8,226 nucleotides of DNA from an uncultured Tepidimonas sp. (GTDB taxonomy: Bacteria > Pseudomonadota > Gammaproteobacteria > Burkholderiales > Burkholderiaceae_C): NCBI GenBank assembly GCA_937949455.1, contig CALEDU010000182.1:1-8226 (forward strand), read 5' to 3'. This document shows, one piece after another, positions 1 to 7,056 of the stretch (position 1 is the first letter of the stretch; every line of letters starts with the position of its first letter). Both the position numbers and the translations under genes were made by a program. Under the pieces are notes generated by a model, which was not told where the DNA came from, did no database searches, and saw nothing but the letters and a program-made list of their open reading frames with translations.

Positions 1-933
1 CACCTGCTCGGCATAGCCGTTGAATGGCTGCGTCTTCAGGCGCGGCGCAAACAGCCCACCCTGCCCCAGCCGCCGCTCGGTGGCCTGGCTCCAGCGCGGG
101 TGCGGCACATCCGGGTTGACATTGGCAAAGAAACCGTACTCGTGCGGCGCAGCCACGTTCCATGCCGTGGTCGGCTGGCGCTCGGCAAAACGCAGGCGCA
201 CGATCGACTTGGCGCTCTTGAAGCCGTACTTCCACGGCACCACCAGGCGCAGCGGCGCGCCGTTCTGCGGTGGCAGTACCTCACCATACAGGCCGAAGGC
301 CAGCAGCGTCAGCGGGTGGCGCGCCTCGTCCATCCGCAGCCCCTCCACATAAGGCCACAGCAGCACGCTGGAGCGCAGGCCGGGCATCGTCTCGCGATCG
401 GCCAGGCTGTGAAATTCGACGAACTTGGCGCTGCCCAGCGGCCGTGCGTGCTCGATCAGCGCCGACAGTGAGTAACCGATCCAAGGGATCACCATCGACC
501 AGCCCTCCACGCAGCGCAGGCGGTAGAGGCGCTCCTCCATCGGCGCCAGCTTCAGTAGGTCGTCCAGGTCCAGCGTCAGCGGCCGCGCCACCAGCCCGTC
601 CACCTGCAGTGTCCACGGCCGCAGCCGCATGCGGTGGGACAGCCGGGCGGGGTCCTCCTTGTCGGTGCCGAATTCGTAGAAGTTGTTGTAGCCAGTGACC
701 AGCCCGTACGGCGTCGGTGCCTCGGGCGTGTGGGCACCGGCAACGGTACTGGGCCGCGCGGCCAAGGGCGGTTGCTGCCCGGGTCGGCTCGCCGGTGCAG
801 ACGCGGTCGCCTTGGTGGCCGGCACCAGCGCCGCCCCCGCGGCCCCCGCCGACATCCAGCCCATGCGCCACAGCCATGCGCGGCGGTTTTCCACAAGCGC
901 GCGTGGCGTGATTTCGCTGGGCCGCGGCTGCAT
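1..933 (-). CDS. msrP: Protein-methionine-sulfoxide reductase catalytic subunit MsrP (3' end cut by window edge)
   Basis: Periplasmic molybdenum enzyme that reduces methionine sulfoxide in envelope proteins; in the family it takes electrons from the membrane haem protein MsrQ. Reading from ATG 933 gives 311 codons with no stop before the edge. The N-terminus has a twin-arginine motif (NRRAWLW, R17-R18) followed by a hydrophobic stretch to about residue 39, as expected for Tat export of a folded cofactor enzyme. The family block [14 protein letters not shown] spans about residues 82-95. The molybdenum-ligand cysteine is C141 in [17 protein letters not shown] and the near-terminal [10 protein letters not shown] also match the family; E. 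coli MsrP (about 334 aa) continues only about 15 residues past this point, so little is missing. The start lies 19 nt after the ccsB stop, with CAGGGG about 10 nt upstream as a weak ribosome binding site, suggesting co-transcription with resB-ccsB. msrQ would be expected to the left of the window (inference). Confidence 0.95.
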   Translation of the reverse strand, partial: MQPRPSEITPRALVENRRAWLWRMGWMSAGAAGAALVPATKATASAPASRPGQQPPLAARPSTVAGAHTPEAPTPYGLVTGYNNFYEFGTDKEDPARLSHRMRLRPWTLQVDGLVARPLTLDLDDLLKLAPMEERLYRLRCVEGWSMVIPWIGYSLSALIEHARPLGSAKFVEFHSLADRETMPGLRSSVLLWPYVEGLRMDEARHPLTLLAFGLYGEVLPPQNGAPLRLVVPWKYGFKSAKSIVRLRFAERQPTTAWNVAAPHEYGFFANVNPDVPHPRWSQATERRLGQGGLFAPRLKTQPFNGYAEQV

Positions 934-952
934 TGGGGCTACCCCTGCCGGA

Positions 953-2320
953 TCAGAGCGCGCCGTAGCTGTGCAAACCGCTCAGGAACATGTTGACGCC
1001 CAGGAAGGCGAACGTCGTGATCCCCAGCCCCACCAGAGCCCACCACGCCGCCACCGTGCCGCGCAGGCCCTTCATCAGGCGCATGTGCAACCACGCCGCG
1101 TAGTTCAGCCAGACGATCAACGCCCAGGTCTCCTTCGGGTCCCAGCTCCAATAGCCGCCCCAGGCCTCGGCCGCCCACAGCGCGCCCAATACGGTCGCGA
1201 TGGTAAAGAAAGCAAAGCCCACCGCAATGGCCTTGTACATCACATCGTCGAGCACCTGCAGGCTCGGCAGCCGCTCGGCAATGCGCCGCCGCGCAGCCAG
1301 GATGCCGCTGACGATCAACGCCGACACGCCAAAATAGACGAACCAGTAACTGCCGCTCTTGGTCGCGGCATCCTGCCGAAACACCAGCGGCTCGAAGCAC
1401 AACACCATGCCCAGCAGCCACAGCGGGGCCAGTTTGACCCAGCTCGTCTGGCCGGCGCTTTGCTTGATCAGGTAAGCAAACGCCAACATCGCCGCAATGG
1501 CAAACGTACCGTAACCAATGAAGTTGGCCGGCACATGCAGCTTCATCCACCAGCTCTGCAGCGCCGGCACCAACGGCTGGATCTGGTGCGCCTCGCGCAC
1601 CACCGTGTACCACAACAAAAAGCCCACCGCGGCGCTGACGATCAGCATCGCAAACGCCCCCATGCGGCGCGTCTGGTAGCGATCCTCGTAGTACAGATGG
1701 TATGCCGCCGTCAACCAGGCAAACAGCACGAACACCTCGTACAGATTGCTGACCGGAATGTGGCCAATGCCGGGGCCGATCTGGTGGCTTTCGTACCAGC
1801 GCACCATCGTGCCCACCAGCGCCAGTGTCACCGCACCCCAAGCGATGCGCGAGCCCAAGCGCTCGGCCGTGTCGCCGCCGCGCGGTGCCAGCAGCCCGAT
1901 CCAGTAAAACACCGTGCTCATGAAGAACAGCACGCTCATCCACAGGATGGCCGACTGGCTGGACAGAAAATACTTCAGCAAAAACACCTGCTCGGCGCGC
2001 GCCAGGTCGGCACGGCCGTCCACCTGGTACAACCCGATGGCCAGCAGCGCCAGCGCCGCTACCGCCACGGTCAAGGGCTGCACCGGACGCCAAAACCACG
2101 CCAGTGCCACCAGACCCGGCACCGCCCCGAACAGAATGGCCTTATCGTAGCCGTCCATGGCATGGCCCCACTGCCACAGTGCGGCTGCAGCACCCGCCAC
2201 GGCCAGCAGCGCATACAGCCAGTCCCACACCGTGCGGCGGGCCAGCCAGCCGCGCGCGCCGCTGTCCGACGCGCTGTGCTTGTCGAGTTTGAGGTCGATG
2301 GTTTGGGAAGCAGACGTCAT
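953..2320 (-). CDS. ccsB: Cytochrome c biogenesis protein CcsB (ResC/CcsA-type, WWD domain)
   Basis: Integral membrane subunit of the System II cytochrome c synthetase. With ResB it carries haem across the inner membrane and attaches it to CXXCH motifs in the periplasm. The protein is 455 aa with ten or more hydrophobic segments by eye. The tryptophan-rich haem-handling segment runs about residues 382-398 ([16 protein letters not shown]). By family comparison H262 ([10 protein letters not shown]) and H450 (GLHSYG) fit the two periplasmic haem-ligand histidines, and H412 (WLHMRL) fits the membrane histidine after the WWD segment. [10 protein letters not shown] near residue 191 is another family block. 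The ATG overlaps the resB stop as ATGA, so translational coupling is likely; AAGGG lies 6 nt upstream. The frame stays open upstream inside resB, but family N-termini and the overlap favour 2320. Naming differs between groups: WWD proteins are called CcsA, CcsB or ResC. Confidence 0.95.
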   Translation of the reverse strand: MTSASQTIDLKLDKHSASDSGARGWLARRTVWDWLYALLAVAGAAAALWQWGHAMDGYDKAILFGAVPGLVALAWFWRPVQPLTVAVAALALLAIGLYQVDGRADLARAEQVFLLKYFLSSQSAILWMSVLFFMSTVFYWIGLLAPRGGDTAERLGSRIAWGAVTLALVGTMVRWYESHQIGPGIGHIPVSNLYEVFVLFAWLTAAYHLYYEDRYQTRRMGAFAMLIVSAAVGFLLWYTVVREAHQIQPLVPALQSWWMKLHVPANFIGYGTFAIAAMLAFAYLIKQSAGQTSWVKLAPLWLLGMVLCFEPLVFRQDAATKSGSYWFVYFGVSALIVSGILAARRRIAERLPSLQVLDDVMYKAIAVGFAFFTIATVLGALWAAEAWGGYWSWDPKETWALIVWLNYAAWLHMRLMKGLRGTVAAWWALVGLGITTFAFLGVNMFLSGLHSYGAL

Positions 2321-4458
2321 GTCAAACCCTTGGACACAGGAGGATGCAGCAAGCCTTGCAGACCGTCGAACTCGCGGTCGTTGTCGAGAAGCTTGCGATT
2401 GCTCGACAGCGCCATGGTGGCGCGGGCACCTTCGCTGGACGGAGCCAGCCACACCCACAAGCGCCGCTCGCGCACGTAAAGCATGGCAAAGACTCCGACG
2501 ATCAGCAACAGACACCCCAAATACACAATGGTTTTACCCGGCGCGCGCGCGACCTGAAAGACGCTGGCCTGCACATGCTCGAAATCTTTGAGCTGGAAAG
2601 TCAGCGGCGCGGGGTAGAAAAAGGCATCGGACAGGCTCAGCACCGCCTGCGTCATGAAGGCGACTGTGGTGTCATCGCGCTGGGCCGGGGGCAAGTTGGC
2701 CTGCTGGCGGCTGAGCTGATACAGCTCGAACAGCGTGCCATTCAGGATGCGCAGCAACACCTCGCCAGCGCGCTCGCGTTCGGCCTCGGGGATATTGACT
2801 TCCATGAAGGCCGACAGCGCCTGCAACCCCCCCAAACGCGGGGCACCCTGGTGGGGCAAGCGCTCGATTTCGGGGTCCTCGCCAGCAAACAGATCGATCG
2901 CGCGCTGGGCCGACCCGGCCAGGGCCTGCACCACGGCTGGCGGTTGGTCGGGCGCCGCTGCCGCCACATAGCGCTGCACCGCCCGCTGCCGCATCGCCGG
3001 ATCACCCAGCGCCGCCCTCAGCCGCACGAATCCGTCCAAACCGTCGTTGTCGTCCACCGGCACGCGCAGATAGCGAAACGGCTCCTGGGGTGTGTCGCGC
3101 ACCCCCAGCAAAATCACCCGCCGACCGTCCAGGTCGATCGGCAGCATGTAATTGTGGAACTCGCGCGCCTGGCCGGCCTCATCGCGCAGCTTGTAGGTAA
3201 TGCTGGGGCCGACGTTGCGCAAGGTGCGCTCAGTGGCCGTCTTGTGGCCAGAACCCAGGCGCGACTCGATGGCCTGACGCAAATCGACTTTGCGCACATC
3301 GGCACCCGCAGCGGTCGCCCCACCCAGGTTCTCCACGTTGATGACGCGCAGCCCCGTGAACTCCAGCCGCAGCCGCTCGTCGCCATTGGTCAGTACGGTC
3401 GCTTCGCCAATGCGGCCTTGCACCTCGAACGGCTTGACGCTCGCACCCATGGGCAGCGCACGCAACTTGACCAGCGAGCCGCCGTCGTCAAAGCTGGATT
3501 GATAAATCTGAATGCCGCGGTGCTGCACGGGGTGGTTGACTTCCACCCGCGCCGGGCGCGCCTCGCCTGTGTAGCGGTCGTGGATCACGATCTCGCTGGC
3601 AAACAGCCGCGGCATGCCGGTGTCGTAGTACTCGACGATAAACTTTTTCAGCTCCACGTCGAACGGCAGCTCCTGCAGGATCACCCCCTCGGGCTGTGGC
3701 AGTACGGCCACACCGGCGCGCGTGCCCTCGGTGACCAGCAGATTGCCGCGGAATGTGGGATTGGTGTCGCTCAGGCGGTGCTTCTCGGGCACGTCGGCGA
3801 TCAGCCCGCCGCCCTGAAACGACTCCTTGCCACCCAACCAAAGCTGGGCGCGCACCATCAGGTCCCCGTCGAGCAGACCACCGATGCAAATGATGACGAT
3901 GGCCGCATGCGCGGCCAGGTAGCCCAGCTTGTTGGCCGCCCCGGTCTTGGCCGCCACCATCCAGCCGGTACCGCTGGGGGTCTCGCGCGACTGCAGCCGC
4001 ACCTTCCAGCCGCGTGCCAGCAACCCTTGGCCGATGCGCTCGGCGGCCGCGCGCGGGGCCTCGGCCAGGGTCGCCTCGGCCTTGTGGTGGAAGGCCTGCA
4101 GGCTCTGCTCACGCACATGCTCTTTGTACTGACGCAGGTCGGTCAGGATCTTGGGTGTGTTGCGCACGATGCACAGCGTCGTGCTCAGCACCAAAAACGC
4201 CAAAATCAGCAAAAACCACCAGGCGCTGTAGACGGAGTACAGGTCCAGCGCCCCGAACACCTCGGACCAAAATGGCCCAAACTGGTTGACATAGTTGTTG
4301 ATCGGCTCGTGCTGTTTGAGCACAGTGCCCAGCACCGAGGCGATGCTGATGACCGTCAGCAGCGCGATGGCAAAACGCATCGACGACAGCAACTCCACGA
4401 CCGACGCGAGGCGGCGGGAGGGGAGTCGCAGCTCGATACCGGCGGTGGAAGCACTCAT
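2317..4458 (-). CDS. resB: Cytochrome c biogenesis protein ResB (Ccs1 family)
   Basis: Partner of the WWD protein in System II cytochrome c maturation, a membrane-anchored component with a large periplasmic domain that helps deliver haem and present apocytochrome. The 713-aa product has the ResB layout: TM1 about residues 27-47 (MRFAIALLTVISIASVLGTV), TM2 about 79-98, TM3 about 179-197 containing H184, a long periplasmic region about 200-640, and TM4 about 643-662 followed by YVRERRLWVWL and a short cytoplasmic tail. KQHEPINNYVNQFGPFW after TM1 is typical of betaproteobacterial members. H50 and H184 are candidates for the membrane haem-ligand histidine; I cannot choose between them. ATG 4458 is preferred over in-frame GTG 4473 because homologues start near this point and GTG lies in the T-run of an upstream hairpin. 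No clear Shine-Dalgarno is visible. The stop overlaps the ccsB start. Confidence 0.95.
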   Translation of the reverse strand: MSASTAGIELRLPSRRLASVVELLSSMRFAIALLTVISIASVLGTVLKQHEPINNYVNQFGPFWSEVFGALDLYSVYSAWWFLLILAFLVLSTTLCIVRNTPKILTDLRQYKEHVREQSLQAFHHKAEATLAEAPRAAAERIGQGLLARGWKVRLQSRETPSGTGWMVAAKTGAANKLGYLAAHAAIVIICIGGLLDGDLMVRAQLWLGGKESFQGGGLIADVPEKHRLSDTNPTFRGNLLVTEGTRAGVAVLPQPEGVILQELPFDVELKKFIVEYYDTGMPRLFASEIVIHDRYTGEARPARVEVNHPVQHRGIQIYQSSFDDGGSLVKLRALPMGASVKPFEVQGRIGEATVLTNGDERLRLEFTGLRVINVENLGGATAAGADVRKVDLRQAIESRLGSGHKTATERTLRNVGPSITYKLRDEAGQAREFHNYMLPIDLDGRRVILLGVRDTPQEPFRYLRVPVDDNDGLDGFVRLRAALGDPAMRQRAVQRYVAAAAPDQPPAVVQALAGSAQRAIDLFAGEDPEIERLPHQGAPRLGGLQALSAFMEVNIPEAERERAGEVLLRILNGTLFELYQLSRQQANLPPAQRDDTTVAFMTQAVLSLSDAFFYPAPLTFQLKDFEHVQASVFQVARAPGKTIVYLGCLLLIVGVFAMLYVRERRLWVWLAPSSEGARATMALSSNRKLLDNDREFDGLQGLLHPPVSKGLT

Positions 4459-4472
4459 ACGGACACGGGACA

Positions 4473-4504
4473 CAAAAAAGGCAGACCGGGTGGAGGCCTG
4501 CCTT
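4473..4504 (-). terminator. Intrinsic terminator-like hairpin between the cytochrome gene and resB
   Basis: Read on the minus strand, AAGGCAGGCC (4504-4495) pairs with GGTCTGCCTT (4487-4478) as a 10-bp stem with one G-T wobble and a 7-nt loop, and the 3' arm runs straight into a T-run (TTTTTT including the stem end, then GTG). On the plus strand the same bases would have an A-C mismatch and no T-run, so the signal is directional. It lies 134 nt beyond the stop of the cytochrome gene and would end that transcript. It also lies only 15 nt before the resB ATG, so any resB promoter upstream must be read through it, which makes attenuation possible. The structure is read by eye; function is inferred. 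Confidence 0.7.
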
Positions 4505-4520
4505 GACTGGGAGTAAAGGT

Positions 4521-4540
4521 CGCGTGGAAGGTTCCACGCG
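4521..4540. repeat. Perfect inverted repeat in the cytochrome-resB intergenic region
   Basis: CGCGTGGAA and TTCCACGCG are exact reverse complements separated by GG, giving a near-continuous 20-bp palindrome. As RNA it would form an 8-bp stem with a tetraloop just upstream of the terminator-like hairpin on the minus strand. It has no T-run of its own. It could be a protein-binding operator, an RNA element of the resB leader, or a 3'-end stabiliser for the cytochrome mRNA; the sequence alone does not decide. The rest of the 179-nt gap holds a weak stem (4593-4598 with 4612-4617) and a TAATAT box on the minus strand at 4566-4561 without a good -35. Confidence 0.6.
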
Positions 4541-4637
4541 CGGGCCGGCTGTCAAGCCCAATATTACCGAATGCTGATATTTTCTGCAGCGGCTGGGCCT
4601 TTCGGCGGTCTGCCCAGGCCGGCGCGGCGCGCGCCGC

Positions 4638-5252
4638 TCAACGCAGCCCAGCGATGTAATCGGCCAGGGCCTGGATCTCGTTGTCCGTCAGGTAGCGGGC
4701 GATCTCGTGCATCTGCTTGTTGTTGGCGCGCTCGTTGGAGCGAAACGCCTTGAGCTGCGTGGCCGTGTACTCGGCATGCTGGCCGCTGAGCCGCGGGTAT
4801 TCGGCCGGGATGCCGCTGCCGCTGGGGCCGTGGCAGCCCGCGCAGGCCGGGATGCGGCGATCGGTGATGCCCCCGCGGTAGATGCGCTCGCCCAGGCGCA
4901 CCAGCTCGGCGCTCGTCGAAAACCCGGTCGTCCCCTTCTGGCTGGCCAGCCAGTAAGCGATGTCGCGCATGTCATCATCGGACAGCTGGCTGGCAAAGCC
5001 CACCATCACCGCATTGGCGCGCTTGCCCGATTTGTACTCGCGCAGCTGCTTCATGAGGTATTCCGGGTGCTGCTGCGCCAGCTTGGGGTTGGCCGCGGTC
5101 GTCGAATTGCCATCTGCCGCGTGACAGGCCACACACACCTGGCCGAACAGCGCCGCACCGCGCTTGAGATCGGGCTGGGCAGTCTGTGCTTGAGCAGACC
5201 AGGACAGGGTGGCAGCCAAGGCGGCACCAATGAGCGTGACGATGGGTTTCAT
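4638..5252 (-). CDS. Periplasmic diheme cytochrome c (cytochrome c4 / c553-like)
   Basis: Small electron carrier, exported unfolded and given two covalent haems by a System II machinery such as the adjacent ResB-CcsB. The 204-aa product starts with a Sec signal peptide, hydrophobic about residues 5-18, with likely cleavage after AQA at residue 22. Two CXXCH sites are present: C40-C43-H44 (CVACH) and C137-C140-H141 (CAGCH). Each half has the c4-type pattern of a haem site followed by a PRLSGQH-like block, a methionine region (VMVGFASQLSDDDM, M83 the likely axial ligand; KQMHEIARYLTDNEI, M181) and a helix ending YWLASQ or DYIAGL. Two tandem domains and overall length fit cytochrome c4; annotators often call such Burkholderiales proteins cytochrome c553. 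ATG 5252 is chosen because it gives a proper signal peptide, although the frame stays open upstream. No strong ribosome binding site is visible. The electron partner is unknown; c4 proteins often feed haem-copper oxidases. Confidence 0.93.
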   Translation of the reverse strand: MKPIVTLIGAALAATLSWSAQAQTAQPDLKRGAALFGQVCVACHAADGNSTTAANPKLAQQHPEYLMKQLREYKSGKRANAVMVGFASQLSDDDMRDIAYWLASQKGTTGFSTSAELVRLGERIYRGGITDRRIPACAGCHGPSGSGIPAEYPRLSGQHAEYTATQLKAFRSNERANNKQMHEIARYLTDNEIQALADYIAGLR

Positions 5253-5326
5253 GGTGGGATCGCTGTGTAGGCGCGTGGAGATGCGTGCCGGGTTGGCCCT
5301 GGCACAACGGATCAACCGCCCGATTC

Positions 5327-5332
5327 TACAAT
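5327..5332 (+). promoter_or_regulatory. Candidate -10 box for yihA
   Basis: TACAAT matches the sigma-70 -10 consensus at five of six positions and lies 20 nt before the yihA ATG, predicting a leader of only about 14 nt. No convincing -35 sits 16-18 nt upstream (ACAACG at the 17-nt spacing). The minus strand has an overlapping TAGAAT at 5328-5323 that could serve the divergent cytochrome gene, also without a clear -35. The 100-nt gap between the two start codons must hold both promoters. Confidence 0.35.
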
Positions 5333-5352
5333 GGTTAGAAATCTCCCCTCGC

Positions 5353-6003
5353 ATGACGACGCCCACCTCCTCCCCCCCAGCAGAAGCGCAGGCGCGGGCC
5401 TGGCTGCACACCGCCCGCTTTCTGACCGAAGCCCCGCAGCTGCAGCACCTGCCCCCGCTAACCGCGCCCGAGATCGCCTTCGTCGGCCGCTCCAATGCCG
5501 GCAAGTCCACCTGCATCAACACCCTGGCGCAGCAGCGACAACTGGCCTTTGCTTCCAAAATGCCCGGCCGCACGCAAAGCATCGTGCTGTTTGCCCTGGG
5601 CAAACAAGGCTGCACCGACGCGGTGCTGGCGGACCTGCCTGGTTACGGCTACGCCGCCGTGCCGCAGGCGGCCAAGCGGCGCTGGCAACAGGTGATGGCC
5701 AACTACCTGGTCAGCCGCCCCAATCTGCGCGCGGTGGTCATGCTGTGCGATGCACGGCTGGGCCTGACGGAGCTGGACGAGGCGCTGCTGGACATCATCC
5801 GCCCGCGTGTGGAGCAAGGGTTGGATTTTCTGGTGCTGCTGACCAAGGCGGACAAGCTCTCGCGGCAGGAGCAGGCCAAGGCGCTGTCGATTGCGCGACT
5901 GCAAACCGCCGGCGGCGATGCGATGCTGTTCTCCGCCCTCAAGCGCCAGGGCGTAGACGAGGTGGCCCTGCGGCTGTGGAACTGGGCACACCTGCAGGCG
6001 TAG
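5353..6003 (+). CDS. yihA: Ribosome biogenesis GTP-binding protein YihA/YsxC (EngB)
   Basis: Cytoplasmic GTPase needed for late assembly of the 50S ribosomal subunit. The 216-aa product has the TRAFAC GTPase motifs in order: G1 GRSNAGKST (residues 45-53), G2 threonine in PGRTQSI (T74), G3 DLPGYGY (94-100), G4 TKAD (164-167) and a G5-like SALKRQG (194-200). The DLPGYGYA block is diagnostic of the EngB family. Length fits (about 195-220 aa in proteobacteria). The frame is open far upstream, but those codons lie within the divergent cytochrome gene and family N-termini begin near this ATG. No Shine-Dalgarno is visible ahead of it. It diverges from the cytochrome gene and converges with the acyltransferase gene, with 19 nt between the two stop codons. 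Confidence 0.96.
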   Translation: MTTPTSSPPAEAQARAWLHTARFLTEAPQLQHLPPLTAPEIAFVGRSNAGKSTCINTLAQQRQLAFASKMPGRTQSIVLFALGKQGCTDAVLADLPGYGYAAVPQAAKRRWQQVMANYLVSRPNLRAVVMLCDARLGLTELDEALLDIIRPRVEQGLDFLVLLTKADKLSRQEQAKALSIARLQTAGGDAMLFSALKRQGVDEVALRLWNWAHLQA

Positions 6004-6022
6004 CCTCGCCCACTTGATTCCC

Positions 6023-6043
6023 TCACCCCAGCGCGCGGGGTGA
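6023..6043. other. Inverted repeat at the convergent yihA / acyltransferase gene ends
   Basis: TCACCCC (6023-6029) and GGGGTGA (6037-6043) are exact reverse complements with a 7-nt loop, giving a GC-rich 7-bp hairpin. It includes the stop codon and last codons of the acyltransferase and lies 20 nt past the yihA stop. It could mark a transcript end for yihA, but neither strand has a T-run after it, so it does not qualify as a classical intrinsic terminator. Confidence 0.4.
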
Positions 6044-6886
6044 CTTGTAGCGCGCATAGCCCCACAGATACTGTTCGGGGCAGCGGCGAATCAGCCGCTC
6101 CATGGCCCGGTTGATTTGCGTGGCTGCCTCGACCGGATCGGGGGCCAGGGGTTCGTCCATCACCTGTGCCCAGGGCTGCACATGCACCACATAGCCGCGC
6201 CCCCAGGGCAGCCGCTGCCCCCAGGCCAGCAGCACCTGCACCCCGGGCTGCTGCGCCAGCCGCGCCGCCAGCGTCATGGTGTACGCCGGCCGGCCAAAGA
6301 ACGGTGCCCACACCCCCAAGCCCTGCGGCGGTACCTGGTCGGGCAGCAGGCCCACCGCCTCGCCGCGGCGCAGCGCCTGCATGAGCTGCCGCACCCCGGC
6401 CAGTGTCGTCGGTGCCGCCGCCATGCCCGGGCGCTGCCGCGCCTGACGCAGCAGCGCATCCAGCGCGGGGCGGCGCGCGGGCCGGTACAACACGGTGATG
6501 GGCGCGCCATGCGCCGCCCCAGCCACCCCAGGCGAGCCAAACCTCTCGGCATAGGCGCGCGGTGTGACCTCGAAGCAGCCCAAATGCGGCGTCAAAAACA
6601 GCACCCCGCGCCGCTGCGCCAGCGCCGCCTCGATATGCGCTGCCCCCTCCCAGCCGACCCGCACCGACGGGCCAAACCACAGGCGCGGCAACTCGAACAC
6701 CTGCTGCCCAGCAGCCCCGATCGACGCCCAGCGCGCTCTGCCGCGCAGCCCCACCCAATGGGTGTGCTCGCACCAACGGCGACGGTAGGTGGGCGAGGCC
6801 AGCCACACCCCCCAGCCCGCACACCAACCCAAGGCGTGCAAGGCCAGCAGCGGCCAGCGGGCCAGCAGCCCAAACAAGGCCCTCAT
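6023..6886 (-). CDS. Lipid A biosynthesis / lysophospholipid acyltransferase (LpxL/HtrB family)
   Basis: Inner-membrane-associated acyltransferase, probably adding a secondary acyl chain to the lipid A precursor from acyl-ACP. The 287-aa product is slightly shorter than E. coli LpxL (306 aa). It has an N-terminal hydrophobic anchor (about residues 3-30), the catalytic HX4E motif HLGCFE (H101, E106), the [14 protein letters not shown] block (about 133-146), the [10 protein letters not shown] block (180-189) and a C-terminal YLWGYARYK in place of the enterobacterial W-x-H-R-R-F-K pattern. These support the family strongly; the acyl chain used and the position acylated cannot be told, so lpxL, lpxM or another paralogue name would be a guess. 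It is divergent from metK, with 170 nt between start codons, and convergent with yihA. ATG 6886 is the first plausible start; no Shine-Dalgarno is evident. Confidence 0.9.
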   Translation of the reverse strand: MRALFGLLARWPLLALHALGWCAGWGVWLASPTYRRRWCEHTHWVGLRGRARWASIGAAGQQVFELPRLWFGPSVRVGWEGAAHIEAALAQRRGVLFLTPHLGCFEVTPRAYAERFGSPGVAGAAHGAPITVLYRPARRPALDALLRQARQRPGMAAAPTTLAGVRQLMQALRRGEAVGLLPDQVPPQGLGVWAPFFGRPAYTMTLAARLAQQPGVQVLLAWGQRLPWGRGYVVHVQPWAQVMDEPLAPDPVEAATQINRAMERLIRRCPEQYLWGYARYKSPRALG

Positions 6887-6918
6887 GGGCAGGGCACAGG
6901 GCTGATCGCCCCCCAGGG

Positions 6919-6934
6919 GATTGCACGTACAATC
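6919..6934 (+). promoter_or_regulatory. Candidate metK -10 box inside an imperfect palindrome
   Basis: TACAAT at 6928-6933 matches five of six -10 consensus positions and would start transcription near 6940, about 117 nt before the metK start codon. The box lies in GATTGCACGTACAATC, a 16-base palindrome with arms GATTG/CAATC and one mismatched pair at the centre flanks. A dimeric repressor or activator could bind there, and it would also sit upstream of the divergent acyltransferase gene. No good -35 is visible at 16-18 nt spacing (ATCGCC at 17), so an activator may be needed, or the box may be chance. Confidence 0.4.
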
Positions 6935-6939
6935 AAAAC

Positions 6940-7056
6940 CATCGCCGAGTTACCGAACTACTTGCGGGCGATTCACAAATGCCGCTAAAGCGTTCGCCAT
7001 CACCCCATGTTGGGCCGGCGCAACGCCGGCAATCAGCAAAACAGGAGTGTATAACC
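6940..7056 (+). promoter_or_regulatory. Structured metK 5' leader, candidate translational switch
   Basis: If transcription starts near 6940, the leader is about 117 nt. Four segments have mutually exclusive pairings: ATCGCC (6941-6946) can pair with GGCGAT (6967-6972); GGCGA (6967-6971) can instead pair with TCGCC (6994-6998); and CGTTCGCCAT (6991-7000) can pair with GTGGCGAACG (7057-7066), which is the metK start codon and following bases, as nine Watson-Crick pairs plus a terminal G-U. A separate 7-bp hairpin GCCGGCG/CGCCGGC with loop CAA (7014-7030) sits between. The ribosome binding site AGGAG (7043-7047) is unpaired in the simplest drawing, but the start codon would be buried. I do not recognise a known SAM or SAH riboswitch consensus here. 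Pairing is read directly; regulation is inferred. Confidence 0.4.

Noticed and set aside
695..2479. Long open frame on the plus strand opposite msrP and ccsB
   Set aside because: It spans two clearly recognised minus-strand genes and their junction, and its composition is that of an antisense shadow.
2321..2515. N-terminal extension of CcsB to an upstream in-frame start
   Set aside because: The extra residues lie wholly within resB, look like out-of-frame translation, and the ATGA overlap at 2317-2320 gives a natural coupled start.
2344..4506. Long open frame on the plus strand opposite resB, with AGGAGG just before its ATG
   Set aside because: The translation is low-complexity, rich in H, Q, R and A with no domain I recognise, as expected for the antisense of a GC-rich gene. 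The opposite strand is unmistakably ResB, and the AGGAGG falls by chance in the resB C-terminal codons.
4550..4555. Minus-strand TTGACA as a resB -35 box
   Set aside because: At 16-18 nt spacing the -10 position falls in the inverted repeat (ACCTTC and neighbours) with no TATAAT-like hexamer.
4109..4561. Minus-strand frame starting at TTG 4561 with a cysteine-rich stretch, considered as a leader peptide for resB
   Set aside because: It runs out of frame far into resB, and has no ribosome binding site or sensible leader-peptide stop near the hairpin.
4593..4617. Stem CTGGGC/GCCCAG just after the cytochrome stop as its terminator
   Set aside because: The stem is short, has a large loop and is not followed by a T-run in either direction; the hairpin at 4473-4504 is a far better candidate.
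5209..5352. Longer 264-residue form of YihA
   Set aside because: The added codons overlap the cytochrome signal-peptide region on the opposite strand and have no family support.
5253..5615. N-terminal extension of the cytochrome c beyond ATG 5252
   Set aside because: It would overlap yihA on the other strand and bury the signal peptide that begins exactly at 5252.
6940..7056. A known SAM or SAH riboswitch class ahead of metK
   Set aside because: I could not match the S-box, SMK, SAM-II or SAH consensus elements by eye, so the leader is reported as an unclassified candidate only.
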